NCBI GenBank assembly: GCA_003427395.1
Contig: BFEA01000128.1
Span: forward strand, 1,635,526-1,660,799
Length of the DNA stretch: 25,274 bases
Reading direction: 5' to 3'
Source: Chara braunii
Taxonomy: Eukaryota; Streptophyta; Charophyceae; Charales; Characeae
Part shown: in pieces, positions 8,784-19,192 of the stretch
How the letters are laid out: each line of letters begins with the position of its first letter
Numbering within the stretch: the first letter of the stretch is position 1
Made by a program: the position numbers and the translations under genes
The notes under the pieces: model-generated
Told to the model about the DNA's origin: nothing
Seen by the model: the letters and a program-made list of their open reading frames with translations, nothing else
Databases searched by the model: none

Positions 8784-10210
8784 ATGGCTGGTCAATCCTG
8801 GCAAGTAGAAAATCGAACCAAAGTGTCCCCCAGATCCGAAGCCCAAGCTCGGCGTCCGAACGAGGGATCGTTTCTCGCCGTCACTTTCCTTCCTCTTTCC
8901 TTCCCCCTCTTCTTCTTTCCCTCTAGCGCTCCTCCTCCCTCCTACCTTCTTTCCATCTCCTGTAACCTCTTTTAATCTGAATTTTGGGATCACACGGTAC
9001 TTTTCTCCGCACACTGTCTAATATTTCTCACGAAACAACGATGCACCTCAACTCGCCACGAAGGCTCAAACCAGAGCGGCGCCCGTAGCATGTGTCCTTC
9101 AGAAGCGTCTGACTCGTGGAGGAAAATAGGAGGAAAGACGAGGCGGTCGCGGAGGGAAAGGAGGAGACAGAGAAAAGTGAATTCCCGACAGTCGCTCCCC
9201 CTCTTCTGCTTCCTTTTGGTTCTCTTCTTCCCACCTCCCCCTCTTCTCCTTCCTTATGGTTCTCTTATTTCCTTCCTTCCCTCTTCCTGTCACCTATCGA
9301 AGTTCCGGCCCAGCGCACCGCCACACCCCCTCTGGAGTGTAACCTCTCCTATGACAGTGATGGCTGGTCAATCCTGGCAAGTAGAAAATCGAAACAAAGT
9401 GTCCCCCAGATCAGAAGCCCAAACTTGACCTTCGAACCAGGGATCGTTTCTCGCCGTCACTTTCCTTCCTCTTTCCTTCGAATCCTTCCCCTTCTTATTC
9501 TTTCCCTCTAGCTCTCCTCGTCCCTCCCTACCTTCTTTCCATCACCTGTTGCCTTTTTTAATTTGGCTTTTGGGATCACACGGTTCCGCACACTATCTGA
9601 TATTTCTCACGAGACAACGAGGTGATCACGGAGGGAAATGGGAGGAGACAAAGAAAAATGAATTCCCGACAGTCGCTCCCCTTCTTCTCCTTCCTTATGG
9701 TTCTCTTCTTCCCACCCCTCCCTCTTTCTGTTCCTATTGAAGCTTCACCCCCGCGCACCACCGCCCCCTCTCTGGCGTAGAAAAATGACCACTGTCCCCT
9801 AAGATCAAAAGCCCAATTTCAAGATCGGAATCTTCCCGTCCTCCTTTTCTTCTTTCCCTATAGCTCTCCTCCTCCCTCCCTTCTCTCCTTCCGGCCCTAT
9901 CGCCTCTTTGGATTGGGGTTATAGAATCAATCGGTACCTTCTCCGCCTAAGTTTGGTATACATCAATCATTGTCTGATATCTCTCATGCAACACTGCTAT
10001 AACCTCTAATCTCTACGTGGGTATGGAGAGAAAAGGAAACCGAGGTGAAAAGTCGGCAGGGAGGGAAAAGTGATAAACAAAAGAAAGGGTAGGTAGAGAG
10101 AGAAAGGAGAGGGACTGGAGGGGGAAGCGGGGGAAGTAGATTGGCCAAGAGAGAGGGGTAAGAGATATTTCTCACGAAACAATGATGCAGCTCTACTCAA
10201 CGTTGTAGCG
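8784..10210. repeat. Decaying array of four tandem monomers upstream of the LINE
   Basis: Head-to-tail copies are defined by shared landmarks. The block ATGGCTGGTCAATCCTGGCA begins at 8784 and 9360, with a weaker match near 9780. TTTTGGGATCACACGG occurs at about 8981 and 9567. GATATTTCTCACGA(A/G)ACAA or close variants occur at about 9021, 9600, 9977 and 10165. GAATTCCCGACAGTCGCTCCCC occurs near 9178 and 9660. Spacings shrink (about 579, 377, 189 bp) by loss of internal CT-rich tracts. No protein is recognised. Position immediately 5' of the LINE suggests promoter monomers of the kind known from other LINEs, but the array could also be an unrelated minisatellite. Confidence 0.7.
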
Positions 10211-11020
10211 TGCTCCATACAGAAGTATCCAAATCATGGAGGGAAGAAAGGAGAAATGGAATGAGAAGTCCGCAGGGAGGGGGAGTGACACAGAAGGGGG
10301 CGGACAGAAGGAGAGGGGGAATGTCCTGGAGGGGGAGGAGGGGGAGGGGGAGTTAGATCAGCCAAGAAGGAGACAGAAAAGAAACAAGAGATATTCAGGA
10401 GAGGAGAGGAGGGAGGATGAGAGGTAAAAATGGTACCTCCTTGTTGTGCCTCCTCTTGCTGTTGGCGCGGTTGTTACCACCCGCCCTATTCCCCCACCGC
10501 ACCGGTCTTCCGGTGCGGGGCCCCAAGGGGAGCAGGGATATGGCCCTCCCGCGCTTTTTTTGTTGACATTGAAACCTAGGACCGGCGCACACTTCCGGAA
10601 GTGACGAAGAAAAAGCTCCGCAATCTTGGTCTCATGCCTTCCGCGGATCTTCGCCTGAACCCGGAACCTCGTCGCGATGCTGCCGCTGCACTCTATTCCC
10701 GGCTGCCTTGCCACCTTCCGCTACTGTCCCACCCTGCTATGGATTCCTTCTCTCGTCATGCGCCCCACCTCCCTCCTGCACCCCACCATCCAATGCCGTC
10801 CAACCCCGCTATGGTTTCCTTCTCCGCTAGGCTTGGGCCCCACCTCCAGCCAATCTGCCCCCCGTTTCTCCTTCGCGTGTTTCCTTGATGCCCGCCCTGT
10901 GTGCAACTTCACTTCCGACAGTCGTTTCACGCTAACTCCCACACAGGCCAGCTGCGTTGCGTGCGCTAAAAAATGAACCTGCATTTCTAACAATGAAACC
11001 ATAAAATGTTTAATCATAGG
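10211..11020. other. No recognised gene; purine tract and hairpin
   Basis: 10225-10430 is strongly GA-rich. At 10497-10518 there is a perfect 9-bp inverted repeat with a TCTT loop (CCGCACCGG and CCGGTGCGG). 10725-10830 holds an imperfect ~71-bp duplication around (C/A)CCC(T/C)GCTATGG(A/T)TTCCTTCTC. Overlapping open frames of 95-118 codons exist on both strands, but none reads like a known protein. GC content falls sharply after about 10975, where the decayed gypsy fragment begins. Confidence 0.45.
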
Positions 11021-11149
11021 CTAATGTCATGATTGTGGCCACTTTGGTTGATGAAAATTGGCTTAAAATGAAGGAAAAGGTGCTTACCTATGTGAGAAGT
11101 TGAGAACCTATCTTTTCTGCAAAAGGAACATGTCATCCCACCAGAACCC

Positions 11150-12660
11150 CTTGGGATTGCTTAGACTGCTTCGTATCTGGGAATGCCTATATGAGTTTAT
11201 CTATAGATGTTAACTTAGACCAGAAATGACGATAGTCAAATTATGGTCATCGTTGAAAAATTCCCAATATGCTACGTTCATTCCACTCCCAGCTGAAGCA
11301 AAAACAAAAACTTGTCATCCCATAATTTTAGATGCATTGGGTTTCCGAATGTAGATTCCCAAAGGTATCTTTCTCTGACAAAGATGTCAGACTCACATGA
11401 TAATGTTGAGAGAAATTGATGGAAGTCTTATGAAACTCAACTAACCATGTCGTCAGGAAGACATTCCGAGACGAATGGAAAAATTGAGCAAATGAATAGA
11501 TTCTGCCAACAGTTTCTATAAATGTATGTTAGACCTTGTTAGCTAGACTGGACGAGAATCTACCCAAGATACAACAACTTAGCTCATACGGTGACAGGGC
11601 ACATGTTCAATGTACTGCACAAGGTTGGCTACCTAGAAGGGATCATGTTCAATTTTTACCACCAGGAGCCAAGGAATTGGCAGTTCATTATGAACAACAT
11701 GTCCCACAATTTAACAAGAATCGTCAAGAAGACATTCTGAGATGAATGGAGAAATTGAGCAAATGAATAGATTTTGCCAACAATTTCTATAAATGTATGT
11801 TAGACCTTATCAGATAGACTTGACGCGAATCTACCCAAGATAGCAGGTACGTACAACAACTTAGCTCATACGGTGATAGAGCACACGTTCAATGTACTAC
11901 ACAAGGTTGGCTACCTAGAAGGGATCAGATTGAATTTTTACCACCAGGAGCCAAGGAATTGGCAGTTCATTATGAACAAGATGTCCCACAGTTTAACGAG
12001 AATCGTCAAGAAGAAATTTCAAGACAAATGGAGAAACTGGGCAAATGAATAGATTTTGCCAACGATTTCTATGAATGTATGTCAGACCTGATTAGACAGA
12101 CTGGGACAAGAATCTACCCAAGATAGCAGGTGCGTACAACAACTTAGTTCATACCGTGACAGGGCACATGTTCAATGTACTGCACAAGGTTGGCTACCTA
12201 GAAGGGATCAGGTTCAATTGTTACCACCAGAAGCCAAGAAATTGGCAATTCTTTATGAACAAGATGTCCCAAAGTTTAATGAGAATATCAGGAAGCTTGT
12301 GAAAGTAAGTAGACAATGGATCAGTGAGCAACTCTCACCATCATCTTGTTCTGAGGGGGGATTCAAGCTAGCCAACAAGCATAGGCAACCTTCTCAATTT
12401 TTCAGGGAGGAGATCCGGTTTGGGTGAAGTCTAATAAATTCTCTTTGAAAGAGGTATCACATTGCTGCTTGTCTACCCTGGTCCTTGAGAAGTTCTGAAA
12501 GTAATTGGTGATCAGGATGGGCCGTCCTATGTGATAGATATACTATCCCATCTCATGACACATTTAGCCTGCACAGAAGGCGATGATTTTCCCATTCGCC
12601 GATCAATGATTCTGCATTTCTGGACGGAGGGTAGGAAGTCAAAAAGATTCTAGAACATGG
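11150..12660 (+). pseudogene. Decayed Ty3/gypsy integrase region
   Basis: This AT-rich plus-strand fragment contains integrase core and C-terminal motifs in order but scattered over three frames. Near 11245-11300 it encodes IMVIVEKFP then YATFIPLPAEAK (compare the typical IMVIVDRFSKYA.FIP). Near 11340-11390 is a GF..IPKGI..DKDVR-like stretch (the SDRD region). At 11451 onward it reads SGRHSETNGKIEQMNR, a decayed form of the QTDGQTERVN motif. Later copies read AYNNLVHTVTGH and GWLPRRDQVQLLPPEAKKL. Near 12410-12600 are GDPVWVKS and then KVIGDQDGPSYVIDIPSHLMTH, the SH3-like C-terminal region. Stops and frameshifts are numerous, so it is an old dead copy. No LTRs or flanking RT are visible. Confidence 0.8.
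11451..12285 (+). repeat. Tandem triplication within the integrase fragment
   Basis: Three head-to-tail copies begin with CGTCARGAAG at 11451, 11722 and 12004 (periods 271 and 282 bp). Each runs from the degenerate TDGQTER-like segment through the GWLPRRD and FNEN segments. The third copy ends at about 12285, where unique sequence resumes with ATCAGGAAGCTTGTG. Copies differ by scattered substitutions and small indels, including a 10-bp stretch missing from copy 1 near 11568, so the duplications are not recent. Confidence 0.9.
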
Positions 12661-12829
12661 GTTTTCCTCTACATGTCCCCGTGAAGGACCACAACAACAA
12701 TACAAGGTATAGTTCAAAGTTTCAACCTGAATCAGAAAGCAGATAATTCAACAAGAATAACACTTTTTTCTTAAAAATTATTTGGACCATTTCTCGACTT
12801 GTGCATGGGACATGCTAACCTTCTCTGTA

Positions 12830-13400
12830 TTGTTTCAATTTTAACGGATGTCTTGAAGGACTTGTTAAGAAAAACCTAATGCCCACTGCTGTAGATATCA
12901 TTGTAGCTGAATTGCGTCCGGTTGGGTAAACTAAGGATTACTAGATCGGTCAAGCACGGATGCCTGCTCTCCCCAACCCTTTACATCATTTACATCGAGT
13001 CAATGCATGATATACTAGGGGCAAAAGATCGGCTCATCAGCCTGAAGGCAGGGTGAGGGACTGAATTGCAGTCCACAACTTTTGCAGATGATTTTGCAGC
13101 AGTAATCCCCCCGATGGCGCAACAGCTGGGAATCCTCAAGGAAGACCTTGATGTCTTCTGCAAGTATTCAGGAACAAAGGTCAATTGGCTCAAATCAAAG
13201 ACCACCCTTTCGCCGGAGGTCGATCCGCTGGAAGGGTGGAACATCCTGAGTGGTGGAAGGGGAAAGAATGGTCTTCTGGGGGCCAATCTAACGCCGAGCT
13301 ATGGGGGGGGGGTCAAGCAATGGCAATTCGAGCTACGCCAGGGGCGGTATGTGACGCGCAACCTCACGCCCTGCGCTGTTTTCCGTTCGGAGTGCTAAGG
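12830..13400 (+). pseudogene. Reverse transcriptase fragment of a second LINE lineage
   Basis: Plus-strand remains of a non-LTR RT. Near 12943-13010 it reads VKHGCLLSPTLYIIYIESMHDIL (motif VRQGCPLSP.LY). At 13066-13390 it reads TTFADDFAAVIPPMAQQL (catalytic FADD), then YSGTKVNWLKSKTTL, then LLGANLTPSYGGGVKQW (the RLLGV..G-like motif after the palm). Stops upstream (near 12925 and 13055) and loss of frame after about 13315 show it is dead. Its motif B is VKHGCLLSP rather than the VRQGDPIAP of the large LINE, so it comes from a different element. Endonuclease and upstream RT motifs are not recognisable. Confidence 0.78.
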
Positions 13401-13646
13401 GTGCGGAAAGGAGGCCCCGAGAAACAACGAGATGGGGTGTGCCAAGGATTTTTGGAAAATTGAGTGTGGGGACACAGACAGAACTGAAATCCCCCATGTT
13501 GGTCTAATGAAGTGAGCGATCTGGCGGGTTTCGGCACGCGCGGGATTCGCGACGCGGGGAAGTTTTGAATTCAATCCAAAAAGTACTGTCGGACTTCCCA
13601 CTGGGCCACGACTCTTCGTTTGGAGTGGAAGGGGGCGGGCACGTGT

Positions 13647-14090
13647 CTAGTATCTCGTTTTCGCACTACATAATTCCGAATCCGACGTGGATGGTCTCAA
13701 TCGCGTGACCCTTTCCTTGTGCTCGTCCTCGTTCTGCGTTCGGTAAGGGAACCCCTTCGACTGGTAGTGATCGAGACGTTGGCAATCACTACACAAGGTG
13801 TTAGGCCAATGGGGTGCTACTGCCGACCACGGGATGACGATCAACTCGTTAAAGGGTAGTAGTAGCGAGTATGGCGGAAAGTGCGTATCCACAATGACAA
13901 ACTCAGCGCCTACGAACAACAGAGCACCGATTTTCAGGAGGGAAATAGTACTGCCCACCGATCTTTGCGACGGCTTCTCGTATGTCCCACTCACAGATAC
14001 GCGTCCTATCCTCGTTATATGGGAAGGGGCGGAGAGGGGATACGGGAGGCTGTCGCCTAGTCGGGTTGAGCCCGTTAGTCCACATGGCAA
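13647..14090 (-). pseudogene. Possible LINE ORF1 remnant with incomplete zinc knuckle
   Basis: This is a 147-codon minus-strand open frame; a neighbouring frame (13903-14094) is also open, and the two may be joined by a frameshift. The stretch AEFVIVDTHFPPYSLLLPFNELIVIPWSAV (in two parts here: AEFVIVDTHFPPYSLL and PFNELIVIPWSAV) leads to HWPNTLCSDCQRLDHYQSKGFPYRTQ. This resembles the segment before and including the knuckle in plant LINE ORF1 proteins, CX2CX4H, but the fourth ligand is missing (Phe where Cys is expected). The other frame gives EWDIREAVAKIGGQYYFPPENR, which looks like the upstream part. The call rests on pattern only; it could be an unrelated hypothetical ORF. Confidence 0.35.
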
Positions 14091-14109
14091 ACAATCAGAA
14101 ATAATTTAA

Positions 14110-16200
14110 CCATTCATCGCGTGCATGCATTCCTAACAATCCAATCAGGAAGGCCAGTCAGGAGAAACAGAGGGTGCGGCGAAAGAGAAAGGAAAGCTCA
14201 TGTGTGGCAAGACGTGGTCGCTATTTTGTGCGTGCGTCGCGTATGTACTCGCAACATTCCTTCGGCAATCACAAATCAAAGCATTCCTGTATTTCCAAAT
14301 CCCAACAACATTGCCCCTGCCGTCGACTCGCCCTAATCAAGATGGGTTTCGTACCCGTTCACTCTCATCTCCCATGCATGCATTCACTGTGGAAGGTGCG
14401 AAAATGACAATCATGCAATTTCCCAACAAGGTGACGTTAAGGGAAGAATCTTTGGTGGTCGATACACGCGCATCCACCGTTCACAAGACAAAATCCCCTA
14501 GTTTGGGGGACTACCCAGGAAACTAATGGAAGAGTTCCGGAAGAAACCATTTCAACACAGTCATTACACGCATTCCATCACACACCAACTTTTGACTTAT
14601 TACATAGAACCATCCACAACGAAGGAAGAAAGAGAAGGAGGAATCAAGACCGGAGGGAAAAATTACACTGAGATCGAGGAACGAAAAGAAGGTTCGGCTT
14701 TACCGCCGCAAAGTCACACCAAAGAATAGATTCGCAACCAAGAGGGCGTACTCGCCACTAATTTCCAACATGGCCCCGGGCCAGTCATCCACTCAACTCA
14801 GATCACGTGTCCGCATTCTGACACCGACGATCCCGGTCGTCGCGCGTCATCCTCCACCACTGCGATCGTCACCTCGCCAACTTAGTCTCGACGTGGCTTG
14901 CCCGGATCCCACAGTCCGTCGTGGCGATCTAGCGCACCACCAGCCAGTGTACAGTCGGCTTGTCAGGACTTTTCGACTCGCACCATACACATCGCCTAGC
15001 CACTACTTCCCGGAAGCTGGCCGGTGAGTTGAGAGAGAGTTTTGAGGGGGCGCCAACGGAATCTATAGTTGCAAGAAGGGAGAGAGATGCGGAGAAGGGT
15101 GAAGGGTGAGGCAGAGGAGGGCATAGGAGAGTTTGAAAGTGGCCGCCCATCGAAAGCCATGTTGATCCTCCTAACTCGACCTCAACCAATCAGAATCGTC
15201 GTGCAGTAAGAACTTACACGACGCTTCTCCTTGGTTAGATGGGGAGCACAAGTGGTTAACGGGGACCCCAAGTGCACTCTATAGATTGGTGTGAAGTTTG
15301 CTTGGGATGGCCTTATGGTTTTCTTATAAATTGAGGTGAAAAATGGGGGGTCGGTTAACCTTTTCTCATGGGGAGAGAGGATCGACTGGGTTTTCGAGCG
15401 CGGATTTTAGAGCAGGAAGAAGAGGAGCGCGAAGAATAGCACGAAACGGGTCCAAGATTCAGATGATCAAGAAGGAGGAAGAAAAAAGGCACGCGTTGAG
15501 AAAGGGGAGGGAAAAGCAGTTACAGGGGGCGGGGGCGAGAAAGCGTGTGCGCGCGAAGAAAGATGGTGAGAGGAACGCAAGGGAGGAAGGAGGAGGGAGT
15601 TTGCTTGCATGGCGCCGGTCAGCAAGAGGGAAATGGGCACCAAAACAGTTAGCAGTTTTTCCCAATCCTATGCTAATTCAAAATTGAAAGTACCATATCC
15701 GCGCACAAAACAGGCGCGGGAAAGAAAATCTTCCGTCGATCCATATTCGTACAAGAATTTCCCAGAGTCTTCAAGGTCGAGGCCGAGAACATTCGCGCAC
15801 GGAAGGTCGCGCAGTATTCCGATAATTCCGGGATTTCTAACTGCCGAGCCAAATTTCAAGCGCACTCGTTAAGGCGCGCAAAATTCCCATGCATTTTCAA
15901 TCAAAAACAGAAAAAGAAAGGAGCTGACAGATTTCCGCAAGGTACCTTGAATCGGGCACAAACAGAAAGGGGAGAGGAGGGGGGGGGGTGTCTTGGGGTC
16001 GAACTGTACACATCTGGATGCAGAGAACACACGGGAAAAAGGAAGGGGTCCGAAAGATGGCGCAAGTCTGGAAGCTAGTACGTCACATATGTGACGCGCA
16101 GGGGGTTCCAAAATTATGCGATCTCCTGATTGCATGTCATGGCGGAGAAGGAAAGAGGGGGATGAGAGGATGCATGAGGAACCAAGCGTATCAGGAGGGA
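14110..16200. other. About 2 kb with no recognised gene
   Basis: Open frames up to 114 codons occur on both strands, for example 14200-14526 and 15343-15687 on the plus strand. None shows a known domain, and most are charged low-complexity or overlap on opposite strands. 15340-15600 is purine-rich and basic in translation. A G10 run lies near 15978. Codon-level signals are too weak to call a gene. This is the least repeat-like part of the window and could be host intergenic or UTR sequence. Confidence 0.4.
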
Positions 16201-16207
16201 GGATGCT

Positions 16208-17656
16208 TCACATCAAGTAGGTAATTGAGCCAGAGTTCATGTTGACGCCAACTTCAATTGCAATTTCTTCGCGAGTCTGCTGGCTCGAGCTGTTGGAACC
16301 GTCGGAGGTCGTCCGGGTGACGCCATCATCGTCTGCGGATTCTCCGTGTGCTCTGCACCCTTGCCGTGCTATTGGAAATCCGCCCGACGGTAGTCGACAA
16401 GGAGGGGATGATGGAGGGGTCGGGGCCATTCAGGTGGGAGCGGAGGGAAATAATCCTCCGCTTCATCACCGAGATCGACAAAATGTACGATCCGATGTGC
16501 GCGGGGGAAACGATGATTGGGTCGAGACAGGGAAAGGAGGTAATCGGGATATAGGGAGGGAATAGTTCGGAGGACGTTATCTCTTAGAGACTCGTAGTCC
16601 TCCATAGCAGGAAAGGTGCCGGAAATGAAGTAGTACAACTCCATGTGGTTGGACCGTGTCCAGGCAACGCTAAAGAGAAGGATATTGAGAGGGAAGGAGG
16701 GGGAGTGATGGGGGAAGACCGTGCAAAGGAGGCGAGCGGCGAAGTGATGGCAGAAGAAGCCGCTGGCGAAGACGCGATAGTTCAGGGGGAATTCGAGGTG
16801 GGGGAGAGGTCGGAAGCGGAGGAAGTCAAGGGGGCGGCGGCAGACGGGACGAGGACGGTACGTCCGGGCCGGGAGGAGGACGGGGATGAAGCGCGGAGGG
16901 GGCGGAAGTGGCCGGAGAAGGTGAGCGAGGGCGGCGGCGCCTGCGGTAGGCTGGCGCGCCATCGTGCTGGCTAGCAGCGTCCGAGGGGACATCGGGATTC
17001 AAGGCCGATCCTCCTTGAGCGAGCGGCGGTGCTTGTAAAGCTTCCCGGGGTTCAGGCGCTGATGCCTCTCCTTCTTCCTTAGAAGTCGACTGGGCTTCTG
17101 GCTCCTCCTCCTCCGATAGTCCAGCGATGGCTACGCGACCTGGATCGTCGTCTGATGGCAACTCTCCGTTCTCCCGATTTTCTTGCCAAAACTCGTTGAA
17201 ATCGGAGTTGTCGGGTGCAAGCTCGTCCAAGTCCAAGTAACACCAAGCCGTCGGATCGTGATTGCTCAGATACTGCCCGTAATCCTCCGTACAGTTCGCC
17301 CAGATTACGGTTGGTGTCAACTTCCTTTCCAGAGTTTCAGGTCCCGCCTGCTTCGGATCGCGTGGATTGTAGGAGATGATGTCCATCGGTAAATCGTCGA
17401 CGAGCTGCGACAAAAAGGTAAGAAGTTTGTAGGCGACCGTGGCCCGTCCTCCCTTGGCGATCTCTCCACACAACAATCCTACCAACGTATCGTCGGTATC
17501 AGACCCGTTCGGCCACAGCTGCGCTAGTACCAACGAGATCTCGTGAGAGTGCTCCAGTTCCTGATTGCTATAGTATCGCGACCAGTGGCACCTCACCGTG
17601 AGCATGCATACACTAACCGCTGCGAACTCGGTCCACTTGCGAACGTAGGCAGAACT
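16208..17656 (-). CDS. Unrecognised protein-coding-like locus (multi-frame)
   Basis: Three minus-strand frames read coherently in succession. The first (17654-16826) includes SAYVRKWTEFAAVSVCMLTV, RATVAYKLLTFLSQLVDDLP and LTPTVIWANCTEDYGQYL, then an acidic, Pro/Ser-rich and Arg-rich tail. The second (16998-16369) includes CRRPLDFLRFRPLPHLEFPL, HMELYYFISGTFPAMEDYES and HRIVHFVDLGDEAEDYFPP. The third (16429-16208) ends GVTRTTSDGSNSSSQQTREE and EVGVNMNSGSITYLM. Just upstream of the first frame a long pyrimidine tract ends in CATTCAG (about 17690-17655), a good 3' splice site, so 17654 may be an exon edge rather than the ATG at 17605 being the start. Frame changes could be introns or frameshifts. 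I recognise no family. Confidence 0.4.
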
Positions 17657-17884
17657 GAATGGGAGGGTGGAGGAGGTAGAGGAAAAAGAAATGCGATTTT
17701 GCGGGAACCTCTGGAGGTCCCCACAAAATATGTAAGTCCGCGGCTGTCCAGGCCGCTGACCTTTACGTGCCCTTTTGTGTGAAGGCGCAAAATACGTGCC
17801 TGGTGTGACCCGGAAAACAACATAAAATTTGCGATTTAGCGAAAATACGTGCTAGTGTGAGTATGCCCTCATAGCAGATCGACA

Positions 17885-18110
17885 GATATACACACACACC
17901 AAAAAAAAAAAGGGGGGGTGATCCTCTTCTTTTATTTTATTTTTATTTTATTTTACTCTTGTTACGATCCTGGCCAATTTCGAAGTATACAAACATCAGA
18001 AAGTACAATGCCGTCCAATTGCAAAAAGAAATGAATGAACTTGAGAGGAGAGAGAGAGAGAGGGAAAGAAGAAGAAGAAGAAGTAAGAAAGAAGAAGAAG
18101 ATGATGTACT
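17885..18110. repeat. Simple-sequence cluster
   Basis: A run of (CA)n, A11 and G7 at about 17890-17918 is followed by a (TTTTA)n tract at 17930-17955, a (GA)n tract at 18045-18062 and (GAA)n at about 18066-18105. This is low-complexity sequence with no coding signal. It straddles the candidate start of the gypsy 5' LTR. Confidence 0.8.
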
Positions 18111-19053
18111 CCAGCATAGACCAATGACAAGGCTCTTCTCCCTCGCCAACCAATCTCCTCCTCCATATCTCCTCCCCTCTTATTCAAACACAAAATAACA
18201 ATAATAATGTTGAATGGCTGAACCAGAATCAATGTCTGAATCCCACTTCTATTGCAGGCACAACATGATGGGCACCATAGCCATGGCCACTCTTCCTCTT
18301 CCTCTACATACAGGCCAAGCTTCCTTGATGCGGCACTACCCCCACTGGGGGCTTCCAGATGCAGCGCCTAACAAGGTGATGAAGATGGTGTCTACCATAG
18401 CCAGGTAAGTACCCCACCACTCTCCTCCTTGGTCCTTCTCCCTCCTCCTCCTACCGGTAGAGCTCCACCATAGCCAAGGTGGAAGCTCCCGGCTTCTTCC
18501 TCCCAGCAGCGCTGTAGTACCCAGCGCTACTCCAGCCAGCGCTCCATCAGCGTGTCGCCAAACTTGCACACTGAAGAATGAGGCCGAGCTCTTGCCTCGG
18601 CCTCTTGATATAGCGGCCTGCTTGCCCCCTGGGCGGTGACTTGCAGGCCACTCGGCCTCCCAAGCAACCGGTACCTCCTCCCTTTCGAAGGGAAATTTCA
18701 CTGCTGCAACCCTCAATGCCACGGCCACAGGTAAGTACCGGCCCTACGGGCCTGCCAAACAAGCAAGTACCCTTTTGGGTCACACACACACTCATGCCGA
18801 CAAGCACTCAGACAGGCACGCAAGTCCACAGGCACAGACACACACAAACTTAGAAAACACAACAGAATGCGGGAATCTCGGCAAGGCATCCATTCCATCG
18901 GCAAAACTTCATAAATCAGCAGTGTTCTCAGTCTGTGTTATGACGGGTTATTACATTCTGTTGATTAGGACCGGGAGGAAAGTACAGTTTGGTTGGTTAC
19001 CTTCCTGCGCTCTCCCTCCCACCCAACCCTTTGCCTGCATTCCCGGTTTGGTA
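17960..19053 (+). other. Candidate 5' LTR/leader of the gypsy element
   Basis: This is non-coding sequence between the simple repeats and the gag leader. TGTTACGATCC at 17960 looks like an LTR start, but no matching 3' LTR is in the window, so the edges are not proven. Inside are two identical splice-donor-like words CAGGTAAGTACC (18402 and 18728), a perfect 9-bp inverted repeat at 18580-18604 (GAGGCCGAG and CTCGGCCTC) and a GGCCCTACGGGCC palindrome near 18740. A host exon/intron structure is an alternative reading. No convincing tRNA-primer binding site was found; TTGGTAAGTGCC at about 19047 is only a weak candidate. Confidence 0.3.
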
Positions 19054-19190
19054 AGTGCCACGTCAGCAGTGCCACGTCAGCAACAGTGCCACGTCAGCAG
19101 CAGTGCCACGGTAGCAGTGCCACGTCAACAACCGTGCCACGTCAGCAGTGCCATGACAGCAGCACCACCAACGTCAGCAGTGCCCTGCCA
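19054..19190 (+). repeat. Minisatellite of GTGCCACGTCAGCA units before gag
   Basis: Seven to eight imperfect 14-17-bp units built on GTGCCACGTCAGCA end just before the gag ATG. The reverse complement of each good unit carries TGACGTGG, an ACGT-core word of the type bound by plant bZIP factors. The repeat ends in GCCACCATGA, which gives the gag start at 19193 a near-optimal eukaryotic initiation context. It lies in the untranslated leader of the element. Confidence 0.85.
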
Positions 19191-19192
19191 CC

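Noticed and set aside
9116-9511. 131-codon plus-strand frame in the tandem monomers
   Set aside because: It lies inside the repeat array, is not maintained in the other monomers, and has Leu/Pro/Ser low-complexity composition.
10497-10518. Hairpin as a rho-independent terminator
   Set aside because: The context is eukaryotic, there is no T tract after the stem, and no gene ends here.
12892-12907. GATATCATTG as a partner duplication for the poly(A) insert at the window end
   Set aside because: It is 12 kb from the insert and inside an old LINE fragment, so a chance match is likely.
14929-15189. Overlapping 85-86-codon frames on both strands
   Set aside because: They are antisense to each other, lack motifs, and neither is supported by context.
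17900-17918. A11-G7 run as a retroposon poly(A) tail
   Set aside because: It is short, embedded in (CA)n simple sequence, and has no target-site duplication that I could find.
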